Assembly: GCA_029781115.1 (NCBI GenBank)
Contig: JAKOXG010000011.1
Location: 62,001 to 126,000, forward strand
Origin: Candidatus Cloacimonadota bacterium
GTDB lineage: Bacteria > Cloacimonadota > Cloacimonadia > Cloacimonadales > Cloacimonadaceae
Direction: 5' to 3'
Length of the DNA stretch: 64,000 nucleotides
Shown piece by piece: positions 37,014 through 45,346 of the stretch (position 1 is the first letter of the stretch; every line of letters begins with the position of its first letter). Position numbers and translations under genes: made by a program. Below the pieces are notes generated by a model. That model was not told the DNA's origin, did not search any database, and saw only the letters and a list, made by a program, of their open reading frames with translations.

Positions 37014-37637
37014 TTACAAACTCCTAAGATAACTTGTCATATGTAATACGATCAGCTCGTGGATTTCCTTCATTCCAAGGCTGCCGTCGATGATAATATA
37101 TCGGTCTTGATGCCGTTTTGCCAGTTTGAGATATTCTTGGCGCACCTGCTTGTGGAAGTTGAGGCTTTCCTCTTCCAGCCTGTCCAGTTTGCGGTTGCGG
37201 ATCCGCTTTTGCCCGATCTCCACGTCCACGTCCAAGAGGAAGGTGATATCCGGCTTGAGGTTGCGCGTAGCAAAGGAGGTTAAGGTATTGATCACATTGG
37301 CAGATAGCTTTCTGCCACCGCCTTGATAGGCGAGGCTGGAATCCGTGTAGCGGTCGCAGATCACGATCTTACCCTGCTCCAAAGCGGGGATGATCCACTG
37401 GGCGGTGTGTTGCGCTCTGCTGGCCAAATAGAGCAGCAGTTCCGTCTCGGCCACCATCTCGGCGTTGTTGACGTCCAAGAGCAGCTTGCGGATGGCTTCG
37501 CTGATGGGAGGGCCACCGGGTTCCCGCGTGACAAAGCAGTCAATTCCCTGCTCGTGCAGATACTGCTCCAAGAGCTTGATCTGCGAGCTTTTACCGCTGC
37601 CTTCCACGCCTTCAAATGTGATAAATACGCCTTTCAT
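37014..37637 (-). CDS. tmk: Thymidylate kinase
   Basis: A 207-aa TMP kinase (dTMP to dTDP). P-loop FEGVEGSGKSSQ near residue 7; the DR motif in CDRYTDSSLAYQGGGR; LID-type region RNRKLDRLEEES. ATG 37637 is set by AAGGAGGAGG just before it and by family length; the frame stays open 35 codons further, through the end of nadB. Ten nt separate it from nadB and 1 nt from ctpA, so it is co-transcribed. Confidence 0.95.
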   Translation of the reverse strand: MKGVFITFEGVEGSGKSSQIKLLEQYLHEQGIDCFVTREPGGPPISEAIRKLLLDVNNAEMVAETELLLYLASRAQHTAQWIIPALEQGKIVICDRYTDSSLAYQGGGRKLSANVINTLTSFATRNLKPDITFLLDVDVEIGQKRIRNRKLDRLEEESLNFHKQVRQEYLKLAKRHQDRYIIIDGSLGMKEIHELIVLHMTSYLRSL

Positions 37638-37647
37638 CTCCTCCTCC

Positions 37648-39246
37648 TTAGATAATCGTATCCGTCTGATAACGGGAGTCGTCCCGCTCGGGATATTCCA
37701 CCAAATAATGCGCTCCACGACTCTCTTTCCGGGAGAGCGCACTGCGGATCACGGCGATGGCGATGATAGCCATATTGCGCGTCTCCACCACTTCAGCCCT
37801 GACGCTGTTGTGCTGGTAAAAGTTATTGATTTCGTTGTAGATGTTTTCCAGCCTGGAGAGGGCATATTTGAGCAAACGGCGCGAGCGGCGGATGCCCACA
37901 TAACCGTCCATGATGGTGCCGATGATCTCGCGGTTGTGGGAGATGATCACCCACTCGTTTTCATAAAAGTCGTCCATCTGCTTCCATTCCGGGATCGAGG
38001 GGAAGGTCACATCTTCGTCCATGGAGGGGTGGTTGGCAGCCAACCAGGCCATGACTAAAGCCTCAAGCAGGGAATTGGAGGCCAGGCGATTAGCCCCATG
38101 CAAGCCACTACAGGCCACCTCGCCGGCGACAAAGAGGTTGCGGATATCCGTGAGGCCATCCACGGTGGAAAGCACGCCACCGCAGAAATAGTGCGCTGCG
38201 GGGGCAACGGGGATGGGATCCTTGGTGAAATCTATGCCGCATTTACGGAGCTTTGAGTCGATATAGCGGAAGTGGCTCTTGAGCTTGTCCGCCGGAATGT
38301 GCGTGGCATCCAGGAGGCAATACCTTGAGCCGCGGCGCTTCATCTCCACGTCCATAGCGCGGGAAACGATGTCCCTGGGCGCCAGATTGCCCAGAGGATG
38401 GTAGTTTTCCATAAAGGTGCTGCCGTCGGTGAGCTTGAGGATTGCGCCCTCGCCCCTCAGGGCTTCGCTGATCAGGAATCCATTGCCCGCAGGCTGCCAA
38501 TAGGCGGTGGGGTGAAACTGGACAAACTCCATGTTGGCCAGCCGTGCACCGGCTAAGCGCGCCATCGCCATGCCATCTCCGGTAGCCACGCTGGGATTGG
38601 TGTTGTGGGCATAGATCTGACCCGCACCACCGGTGGCAAGCATGGTCTTGCGTGCCTTGAAGATATCCACCTTGAGCGTGGCTTGATCCATCACATAGGC
38701 GCCCCAACAGGAGATGCCGGGAACAAAGCCAAGGTCTTGCACCACATGGTGTTGGGTGATCAAGTCAATGGCCAGATGGTTTTCATAGATGTCTATATTG
38801 GGGTTGCTTTGGCAGTTGCTGATCAAGGTCTGCATGATCTGATGGCCGGTGGAATCCCCATAGTAGGCTACCCTGCGGTGGGAATGGCCGCCCTCGCGTG
38901 TGAGGGAGAGGTTTTCCAAGCGGTTGTCGTAATTGGGGTTACGCTTGGTAAAGTCGGTGCCGATGTCGATCAGATACTGGATCAAGCGCGGCCCTTCCGT
39001 GATCACCCTGCGGATCACCTCTTTCTTGCCCAGTTCCGCACCGGCGATATAGGTGTCCTCACAATGCTGTTCAAAGGAATCAGTGATGTCGAGGACAGCC
39101 GCAATGCCGCCTTGGGCGTAGTCTGTGTTGCAATCATTCAAGCTTTGCTTGGTGATCACGGCCACACGGCCACGTTTGGAGGCCTGCAGCGCAAAGACGA
39201 GACCGCTGATCCCGCTTCCCAGCACCAAAAAGTCATATTGTTTCAT
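37648..39246 (-). CDS. nadB: L-aspartate oxidase
   Basis: A 532-aa flavoprotein of the succinate dehydrogenase/fumarate reductase family. It oxidises L-aspartate to iminoaspartate, the first step of quinolinate/NAD synthesis; in anaerobes fumarate can be the acceptor. FAD-binding GSGISGL near 11-17, DYAQGGIAAV near 42-51, SHRRVAYYGDSTG near 121, and the FAD-covering PLGNLAPRDIVSRA follow in order, with a helical C-terminal domain. nadA and nadC are not in the window. It overlaps rimI by 14 nt. Confidence 0.95.
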   Translation of the reverse strand: MKQYDFLVLGSGISGLVFALQASKRGRVAVITKQSLNDCNTDYAQGGIAAVLDITDSFEQHCEDTYIAGAELGKKEVIRRVITEGPRLIQYLIDIGTDFTKRNPNYDNRLENLSLTREGGHSHRRVAYYGDSTGHQIMQTLISNCQSNPNIDIYENHLAIDLITQHHVVQDLGFVPGISCWGAYVMDQATLKVDIFKARKTMLATGGAGQIYAHNTNPSVATGDGMAMARLAGARLANMEFVQFHPTAYWQPAGNGFLISEALRGEGAILKLTDGSTFMENYHPLGNLAPRDIVSRAMDVEMKRRGSRYCLLDATHIPADKLKSHFRYIDSKLRKCGIDFTKDPIPVAPAAHYFCGGVLSTVDGLTDIRNLFVAGEVACSGLHGANRLASNSLLEALVMAWLAANHPSMDEDVTFPSIPEWKQMDDFYENEWVIISHNREIIGTIMDGYVGIRRSRRLLKYALSRLENIYNEINNFYQHNSVRAEVVETRNMAIIAIAVIRSALSRKESRGAHYLVEYPERDDSRYQTDTII

Positions 39247-39673
39247 CTTCTTTCCAATACATCACCAGAGCATCCTCAGGTGGTGAGTCATAATAGTTTT
39301 TCCGCAGTCCCAAAGGTTTGAAGCCAAACTTGGCATAGAGCGCCTGGGCAGCTAAATTGGAGCGCCTCACATCCAGATATATCTTCCGGGCACCCATCAT
39401 CTTAAGCTCCACCAACGAGTAGTCCAGCAGTCCGGTGCCATAGCCCTGATTTTGATGCTCAGGCTCTATGGCGATGTTGGCGATGGAGGCTTCGTCTTCC
39501 ACGATCAGGCAGATGCAATAGCCGATCAGGAGCTCATCCAGCAGGCAAACCCAACTTGCATAGCTGCTTGTGAGCCGGAAGGCCTGCGGGCTCCATGGAT
39601 CCACGAAAGCCCTGGCTTCGATCTCCATGATGCGATCCATGTCTGTGCTCTGGAGGCTGCGATAGGTGACCAT
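39233..39673 (-). CDS. rimI: Ribosomal-protein-alanine N-acetyltransferase
   Basis: A 146-aa GNAT. AIEPEHQNQGYGTGLLDYSL is the acetyl-CoA-binding motif; DVRRSNLAAQALYAKFGF is the RimI-typical signature. In the family it acetylates the N-terminal Ala of S18, although members vary in substrate. It lies between argS and nadB in the packed block (7-nt gap, 14-nt overlap), with other translation genes nearby. Confidence 0.88.
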   Translation of the reverse strand: MVTYRSLQSTDMDRIMEIEARAFVDPWSPQAFRLTSSYASWVCLLDELLIGYCICLIVEDEASIANIAIEPEHQNQGYGTGLLDYSLVELKMMGARKIYLDVRRSNLAAQALYAKFGFKPLGLRKNYYDSPPEDALVMYWKEDETI

Positions 39674-39680
39674 ACGGTTG

Positions 39681-41333
39681 CTACATCTTGTCCGGGGCGC
39701 TGATGCCCATGAGATCGAGCACCACAGCCAAGCTGCTGCGCACGCGCTCCATCAGCAAAAGACGGCCGCGGGTGAGTTCCTTGTTCTTGGCCACCACCAC
39801 CCGGTGTTTGCTGTAATAGCGATGGAAGAGGGCGCAAAGGTCTTCTGCCCAGACGGTTAGGCGGTGGGGCTCACGGTATTCCGCCACTTGGATCAGCAGT
39901 TCCGGCAGCTCTGCCAGTTTGCCGATCAGGGCGTGTTCTTCCGGCTTTATCAGCCTTTGGGCGTGTTCCCAGCGGTAGTTTCTGGGCGTCATCTTGTCTT
40001 TGCGTGCTTTCTTGATGATGCTGCTGATCCTGGCATGCGCATATTGGCAGTAATAGACCGGGTTTTCGTTGTTCTTCTGCGTTGCCAGTTCCAAGTCAAA
40101 GTTCAGGTGGGCGTTGGCTTTACGGGCGATAAAGAAGTAGCGGGCTGCATCCTTGCCCACTTCGCCGATCAGGTCGTCCATCGTCACGATCTTGCCCGCA
40201 CGCTTGCTCATCTTCACCTTTTCGCCGGATTCAAAGAGGTTTACCTGTTGCAGGTAGATGATTTCCAGCATGGAGTCATCATAGCCCAGCGCCCTGAAAG
40301 CGGCTCTCAGCCTGGGCACGTAGCCGTGGTGATCCGGCCCGAAGATGTCTATCAGGGTGGTGTAGCCCCTCTGGATCTTGGTGAGGTGGTAAGCCAAGTC
40401 CGGCACGAAATAGGTGATGGAGCCATCGCTCTTCATCAGGACGCGGTCTTTGTCGTCGCCATACTCCTCTGATTTGAACCAGATGGCTTCTTCCTTTTCG
40501 TAGGTGCAATCCGCTTCTGTGAGGTAGCTGAGCACCTCCTCGACCACGCCTTCAGAGCGCAAGGTCTTTTCGGAGACCCAGGCTTCAAACTCCACATCAA
40601 ACTTGTCCAAGCTGCTGCGCTGCATATCCAGGATCTCAGCCAGGGCAAACTCCTTGAGGTGATCCATGCGGTCTTTTTCCGTCATCATAAAGACGCGGTT
40701 GCCCTCTTGAGCATTGAGCTTTTGCGCCAGATGCTTCACATATTCGCCGTGATAGGCTTCAAAGGGAAACTCGCCGATGCGCTCACCTTGAATCTCGCGC
40801 AGGCGCAGCTCCAAGGATTCCGCCAGGATGTCCACCTGGTTGCCGGCATCGTTGATGTAAAACTCACGTGTGGGAGCATAGCCCACGTATTTCATCACGC
40901 GGTAGAGCGTGTCTCCAAATGCGGCAGCACGCGCACTCACGATGTTCAGCGGCCCGGTGGGGTTGGCGCTCACAAACTCCAGCAGCACCTTCTCGCCTTT
41001 GCCGTAGTCGCTCATAGCATAATCCACGCCCTTTTCATGCATTTCCCACAGCACCTTCTGGTAAAGCGCAGGTGCCAGGAAGATGTTGATAAAGCCCGGC
41101 CCGTCTATCTTCAGCTTCTTGAAATACTTGTTCTTCTTCAGCTCTTTGATCAGGGCTTCAGCCAAATCCTTGGGCGCTTTCTTGTTCTCTTTGCAGAGCA
41201 CCATGGCTGCGTTGGTGCTGTAATCTCCAAATTCGGTGTTGGGTGGCACTTCCACCACAAAGTCTCTGCTGGCCTTAAAGCCACAGGTTTTCAGGGCTTC
41301 TCTAACTTGTTCTTTGATAATAGTCTTAATCAT
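39681..41333 (-). CDS. argS: Arginyl-tRNA synthetase
   Basis: A 550-aa class I synthetase with N-terminal Add1 domain, Rossmann core, and DALR anticodon-binding C-terminus. The usual HIGH-region consensus NPTGPLHVGHAR reads NPTGPLNIVSAR here, so both histidines and the glycine of HIGH are changed, a variant I recall from some other bacterial lineages. A KMSKS-like VKMSKRAG is present near residue 377, and the C-terminal ALVLDLM tail is normal. Its ATG overlaps the rsfS stop by 4 nt. Function is not in doubt from overall similarity. Confidence 0.93.
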   Translation of the reverse strand: MIKTIIKEQVREALKTCGFKASRDFVVEVPPNTEFGDYSTNAAMVLCKENKKAPKDLAEALIKELKKNKYFKKLKIDGPGFINIFLAPALYQKVLWEMHEKGVDYAMSDYGKGEKVLLEFVSANPTGPLNIVSARAAAFGDTLYRVMKYVGYAPTREFYINDAGNQVDILAESLELRLREIQGERIGEFPFEAYHGEYVKHLAQKLNAQEGNRVFMMTEKDRMDHLKEFALAEILDMQRSSLDKFDVEFEAWVSEKTLRSEGVVEEVLSYLTEADCTYEKEEAIWFKSEEYGDDKDRVLMKSDGSITYFVPDLAYHLTKIQRGYTTLIDIFGPDHHGYVPRLRAAFRALGYDDSMLEIIYLQQVNLFESGEKVKMSKRAGKIVTMDDLIGEVGKDAARYFFIARKANAHLNFDLELATQKNNENPVYYCQYAHARISSIIKKARKDKMTPRNYRWEHAQRLIKPEEHALIGKLAELPELLIQVAEYREPHRLTVWAEDLCALFHRYYSKHRVVVAKNKELTRGRLLLMERVRSSLAVVLDLMGISAPDKM

Positions 41334-41683
41334 TTTGATATCCCTTCTGGATCGAGGTCTCTCACTTTGGCAAATAGTTCGTCAATATCGTAGTGACGGC
41401 GTGTCTGATTCAAGAATATGTGCACGACTACGTCCGCTACATCTATCAAAATCCACTGACCATGCTCGATTCCTTCTTTGCTGATCACTTTCATGCCGTG
41501 GTTTCTCGCCATGGTTAGCAGATGGTTTGCAATGGCTTGGTTGTGCAGGTCTGCTTGTCCTTCACACACGATGATCACATCCGTATAGCCACTTGTTTTG
41601 CTCACATCATAGGTGCTGATGTTGAGAGCGTTCTTCTCTTTCAGCCATTCCAGGATGGCAGTAAGCTTGGCGTTATCTGCCAA
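41330..41683 (-). CDS. rsfS: Ribosomal silencing factor RsfS
   Basis: A 117-aa RsfS/Iojap-family protein (YDVSKTSGYTDVIIVCEG, GIEHGQWILIDVADVVVHIF, then YDIDELF). It binds ribosomal protein uL14 and blocks subunit joining in starvation. Overlaps the LytR_C-type gene upstream by 11 nt and argS downstream by 4 nt. Confidence 0.95.
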   Translation of the reverse strand: MADNAKLTAILEWLKEKNALNISTYDVSKTSGYTDVIIVCEGQADLHNQAIANHLLTMARNHGMKVISKEGIEHGQWILIDVADVVVHIFLNQTRRHYDIDELFAKVRDLDPEGISK

Positions 41684-42134
41684 ATCTTCCTCCTTTATCT
41701 TTCTCTATGGTTGATATATCACGTCCCAAAATGATGATGAATTGGGCGTCTGCATCTTCTCTGAGGGCAACCGTGTGGAGCTGGATGCCGGTCATCTTCT
41801 TGAGCCTGGCCAAGTCATGCTCATCCTCCACCTGCATCACGATGATGCTCTTGTCGTAGATGGGGTTGGGCATGTCTGTAAGCCGCACCACGTCGATATT
41901 CAGGTCGCCGATATAGTTGCTGTAATCCGTGGCCAGGTTTTCATAGCCACAGCCGTTGGAGACGATCACCTTGATGGCGGGCAGCGATGCTTCCGGATCC
42001 TGCCTGTCTCCCTTGAGCCTGATGATGCCGTTGTTGATCAAAGTTACCAGCACAGCCATGACCACCAGCAGGGCAAAGAGCGCCCAGAGGACGATGCTTT
42101 TGGTCTTGGTTTCTGTCTTTTCCATGTCTCTCAA
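41673..42134 (-). CDS. Membrane-anchored LytR C-terminal-domain protein
   Basis: A 153-aa protein with one N-terminal membrane segment (about 11-33) and a periplasmic LytR_C-like domain (IKVIVSNGCGYENLATDYSN, LRLT-type strand, DEHDLARLKKMTGIQL, IIILGRD). In larger proteins this domain follows LCP cell-wall ligases; here it stands alone, so the role is unclear. It is commonly found next to rsfS in bacteria that carry it. Overlaps HIT (4 nt) and rsfS (11 nt). Confidence 0.8.
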   Translation of the reverse strand: MRDMEKTETKTKSIVLWALFALLVVMAVLVTLINNGIIRLKGDRQDPEASLPAIKVIVSNGCGYENLATDYSNYIGDLNIDVVRLTDMPNPIYDKSIIVMQVEDEHDLARLKKMTGIQLHTVALREDADAQFIIILGRDISTIEKDKGGRFGR

Positions 42135-42643
42135 GCTTTGATCCTTTCCTTGAAGGCTTGGCTCAAGCGCGCATAGCTCTGCTCAAATGATTCCGGGATC
42201 ACCCTCTGACCTCCGATCACACTCATGAAGTTGTGATCCCCCATCCATCTGGGAACGATGTGCAGATGCAGGTGTGTGTCTATCCCCGCACCCGCTGCTT
42301 TACCCAGGTTCATGCCCAGATTGATGCCTTCGCAGTGGTAAACTTCCTTGAATACACTCTCACCCACCTGCGCCAGTTGCATCATCTCGCTGAGGCATTC
42401 CACGCTCAGATCGTTGAGGTTGCTCTTATGCTCGTAGGGCACGATCATCAGGTGACCGTTGTTGTAGGGATAGCGGTTCAGCATCACATAGGCGGTTTTA
42501 CCCCTGTGGATGATCAGGTTTTCCGCATCGTTCTCACTCTGCTGAAACCGACAGAGCACGCAATCCTCAGGCTTATCGCCCAAGATGTAATCTATGCGCC
42601 ACGGTGAATAAAGATACTCAGGACTCATCTCTTTCTCAGTCAT
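42131..42643 (-). CDS. HIT-family nucleotide hydrolase/phosphorylase
   Basis: A 170-aa histidine-triad protein with the catalytic THLHLHIVPRW motif (H-x-H-x-H) near residues 112-122, LNRYPYNNGHLMIVPY near 55-70, and an N-terminal C-x-x-C-like CVLCRF. It resembles the Ap4A phosphorylase/galactose-1-phosphate uridylyltransferase-like branch. The substrate is probably a dinucleoside polyphosphate (family knowledge). An internal ATG five codons in is an alternative start. Overlaps both neighbours. Confidence 0.9.
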   Translation of the reverse strand: MTEKEMSPEYLYSPWRIDYILGDKPEDCVLCRFQQSENDAENLIIHRGKTAYVMLNRYPYNNGHLMIVPYEHKSNLNDLSVECLSEMMQLAQVGESVFKEVYHCEGINLGMNLGKAAGAGIDTHLHLHIVPRWMGDHNFMSVIGGQRVIPESFEQSYARLSQAFKERIKA

Positions 42644-44129
42644 TGATGATGCGTTTTGCGTAGCCTATACTGCTACCGGGTTCCAGCTTCGCATTGATGA
42701 GGATGTTCTGGCCTTTGAGCTCACTACCGGCTCCGATGCGACTGTTCTCTATCAGACAGGTAGGCCCGATCTTCGTTCCGGAAGCGATCACGCTCTTACC
42801 CTTGATCACGCAGCCGGGGCCGATCTCCACGTCGGACTCCAACACCACCTCATCTTCGATGTAGACAGTGTCCGGAAGGTGCATCAACACTCCCTCCTGC
42901 ATCCAAGTTTCCCTGAGTTGGGCGATGAAGTCATCTTCCAGCTGCGCCAGTTGCGCCTGCGAATTAACGCCTGTGACCTCATTGAGGTTTTCCAGCACGA
43001 TGGAGCTCACCTTCTTGCCTGCAGCGCGCAAGAGCGCCAAGGTATCGGTGAGGTAGTATTCGTTTTGCTCGTTGGTGTTTGAGACCTTGCTCAGGGCGTC
43101 GAACATATCCCGGCTGTTAAAGCAATAGATGCCGGTATTCCATTCTTTGATGGCACGTTGTTCTTCAGTGGCGTCCTTATATTCCACGATGCCGGATATG
43201 TGGCCGTCTGCGTCTCTCAGGATGCGTCCATACCGGCCCGCATCATCCAAAAAGGCGGTGAGCAGCGTGCAGGAAGCTCCGCTATCCCGATGCACCTTCA
43301 CCAGATGCTTCAGCGTCTCGGTGCTCAGAAGCGGCACATCTCCGCACAGGATCAGCACGTCTGTATCCAAGCCCTCAAAGGCATCTTTGGCGCACATTAC
43401 AGCGTGTCCCGTGCCCAATTGCTCTGTCTGCTCCACATATTCCAGGCGTTCATCCGGTGAGATGCAATCTATCACGCTTTGCTTCTGAAAGCCCACGATG
43501 ACGGCGATCTTGCTGCAATCCACCTTCAGAGCGGTATCTACCACTCTTTGCACCATGGACTTTCCCGCCAAAGGAAAGGTCACTTTGGCTTTGTTTGATT
43601 TCATCCTGCTCCCCTTTCCGGCGGCCAGGATGATGGCAGAGAGGTTCTTCAAACCTTCCTCCTTTTTCAATGCTTCATTTAGTTCTTTCATAGTTTGTTT
43701 CAAAACAGGGTGCACCAAGTCCGGCTCCACTTCACAGAGCAGTTCCAGACAAAACCGGCGCAGATGCAGATAGGGATGCGGCAAGGTGAGCTGAGGCGTA
43801 TCCATGATGGTATCCTCATAGAAGAGGATGTCAATATCGATGACACGCGGGCCCCAGAGCTCAGTCCTCACTCTTCCCATCTCGTTTTCGATCTCATGGA
43901 TCAGGCTCAGGAGCTCAAAAGGCCCCATTGAGGTCTTTACCTTCAGCACCTGATTCACAAAATCCGGCTGATCCGTCTTACCCCAAGGCTTGGTATCCTT
44001 CACGGAGGAGCGCAAAGCTATCTCCACGCCGTTCTTTTCCAGCCTTTCGCATGCTGAGTTCAGCTGCTCTCCGGGATTGCCCAAATTGCTGCCCAAACAC
44101 AGCCAGGCGGTCTTCAACGGTCGCGGCAC
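42636..44129 (-). CDS. folK: FolK-GlmU-like fusion protein
   Basis: A 497-aa fusion. Residues 1-155 are HPPK (FolK), which pyrophosphorylates 6-hydroxymethyl-dihydropterin: LGSNLGNP near 12-19, KPWG, and RVIDIDILFY near 95-104. Residues 163-395 are a GlmU-type sugar nucleotidyltransferase (IILAAGKGSRM near 166-176, GTGHAV, CGDVPLL, WNTGIYCFN). The last 95 residues hold only about five left-handed beta-helix turns, far shorter than GlmU's acetyltransferase domain, so only UDP-sugar formation is likely. There is no stop or start between the parts. It follows folB with a 16-nt overlap, which fits the FolK role; GlmU activity is inference. Confidence 0.88.
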   Translation of the reverse strand: MPRPLKTAWLCLGSNLGNPGEQLNSACERLEKNGVEIALRSSVKDTKPWGKTDQPDFVNQVLKVKTSMGPFELLSLIHEIENEMGRVRTELWGPRVIDIDILFYEDTIMDTPQLTLPHPYLHLRRFCLELLCEVEPDLVHPVLKQTMKELNEALKKEEGLKNLSAIILAAGKGSRMKSNKAKVTFPLAGKSMVQRVVDTALKVDCSKIAVIVGFQKQSVIDCISPDERLEYVEQTEQLGTGHAVMCAKDAFEGLDTDVLILCGDVPLLSTETLKHLVKVHRDSGASCTLLTAFLDDAGRYGRILRDADGHISGIVEYKDATEEQRAIKEWNTGIYCFNSRDMFDALSKVSNTNEQNEYYLTDTLALLRAAGKKVSSIVLENLNEVTGVNSQAQLAQLEDDFIAQLRETWMQEGVLMHLPDTVYIEDEVVLESDVEIGPGCVIKGKSVIASGTKIGPTCLIENSRIGAGSELKGQNILINAKLEPGSSIGYAKRIIND

Positions 44130-44470
44130 AGCTCCACCTCTACGCTGCTGAGGATACCCACGATGGGAACAGACGGTTTTTGGATGCTTATTTCCACCCG
44201 TGTCAGTAAAGGATAACTCGTTATCAGCTTATCCGCAAGCGTATTCGCACACACCTCCAAAAGCTGAAACTGCTGACTCTCCATGATCTCGCGGATGTCA
44301 TCATAGACTTTGGTATAGTCCACCGTGTCGCCCAACTGCTTGATGGACGTATCTTTAGCGTGGTCTGTATGCAGCTTCACGCTCACGATAAAGCGTTGAC
44401 CCAAGCTGCGTTCCTCGTCATGAACGCCGTGATAGCCATAGAATACCATCTCATTCATGTGGATAATCAT
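44114..44470 (-). CDS. folB: Dihydroneopterin aldolase
   Basis: A 118-aa FolB: YGYHGVHDEERSLGQRF near 12-28 and the conserved TVDYTKVYDDI. It converts dihydroneopterin to 6-hydroxymethyl-dihydropterin, the substrate of the FolK domain encoded next. GGGAGA precedes ATG 44470. Overlaps rseC-like (20 nt) and folK fusion (16 nt). Confidence 0.93.
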   Translation of the reverse strand: MIIHMNEMVFYGYHGVHDEERSLGQRFIVSVKLHTDHAKDTSIKQLGDTVDYTKVYDDIREIMESQQFQLLEVCANTLADKLITSYPLLTRVEISIQKPSVPIVGILSSVEVELCRDR

Positions 44471-44870
44471 GCAATTCTCCCATTTCTACTTTCAATCTGT
44501 TGCCAAAGCGTTTATCTACCCAACGGATGATGACAAAGCTGAAGGCCAGCGCCGCAAAGCTGAGCAAAATACTGACGATCTCGCTGAAATGTGGCCTTAC
44601 CAGGAGAAAGACCACAAAGAGCAAGACCAGCGGCAGACCGAAGATCAACAGTGCTGATGCGACCCTCGCCGCCGGAGCGATCTCCAGCCTCACGACATCG
44701 CCCACCTGAAATTTGAGCTCGCTCTCCAGCTCAAACACCGTAGGCTCATCCTTTTTGAAGCAGAGCCCTTTCAGAGAGCAAGCGCCGCAGGCCTCATTCC
44801 GGAGCAGCTCCACCCGATAGTTGGAGCCATCAACCGCAATCACTTTACCCAGATCAACGTGCTCGCTCAA
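44451..44870 (-). CDS. RseC/MucC-family membrane protein
   Basis: A 139-aa protein with a small N-terminal beta domain carrying the Cys cluster EACGACSLKGLC (about 27-38), then two membrane helices (about 70-115). This is the layout of RseC/MucC proteins, linked in other bacteria to SoxR reduction and electron-transfer (Rnf-like) complexes. No rnf genes are in this window. Overlaps the heptose adenylyltransferase (4 nt) and folB (20 nt). Confidence 0.85.
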   Translation of the reverse strand: MSEHVDLGKVIAVDGSNYRVELLRNEACGACSLKGLCFKKDEPTVFELESELKFQVGDVVRLEIAPAARVASALLIFGLPLVLLFVVFLLVRPHFSEIVSILLSFAALAFSFVIIRWVDKRFGNRLKVEMGELHDYPHE

Positions 44871-45346
44871 GCCTGCCTCAATATCTTTTCTATGATCTTG
44901 GTGGTGGAAAGCCCTTCCCTTAAGGGGATGGTGCAGACCCGCCCACCATTTTGCTTCACAAAATCCGCGCCCACGATCTCATCCTCAGCCCAATCTCCGC
45001 CTTTGACCAATATGTCCGGCTTCACCCATTTGATCAGCTCCAGCGGCGTGTCTTCCTCAAAGATCACCACATAATCCACACTGGTCAAAGCGCCCACCAT
45101 ATAAGCGCGGTTCTCCTGGCTGACGATGGGACGTTTATCACCCTTGATCCGCCTGACGCTGGCATCGGAATTGACACCCACGATCAGGATATCGCCCAAA
45201 CCCTTGGCCGCTTCCAAATACTGAGCATGACCCGCATGCATCAGGTCAAAACAGCCGTTGGTAAACACGATCCGCCAGCCCAACTCCCTGAAAGCAGCGA
45301 GCTTGGTCTGCAAAAAATCGGTAGATGTAATCCTGTCTTTAATCAT
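44867..45346 (-). CDS. hldE2: Heptose 1-phosphate adenylyltransferase
   Basis: A 159-aa nucleotidyltransferase with FTNGCFDLMHAGHAQYL (HxGH motif) near 29-45. It makes ADP-D-glycero-beta-D-manno-heptose from heptose 1-phosphate for LPS core. This is the stand-alone C-terminal half of HldE/RfaE; the kinase half is the next gene upstream with an 8-nt overlap. Presence of both supports an LPS-bearing outer membrane. Confidence 0.93.
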   Translation of the reverse strand: MIKDRITSTDFLQTKLAAFRELGWRIVFTNGCFDLMHAGHAQYLEAAKGLGDILIVGVNSDASVRRIKGDKRPIVSQENRAYMVGALTSVDYVVIFEEDTPLELIKWVKPDILVKGGDWAEDEIVGADFVKQNGGRVCTIPLREGLSTTKIIEKILRQA

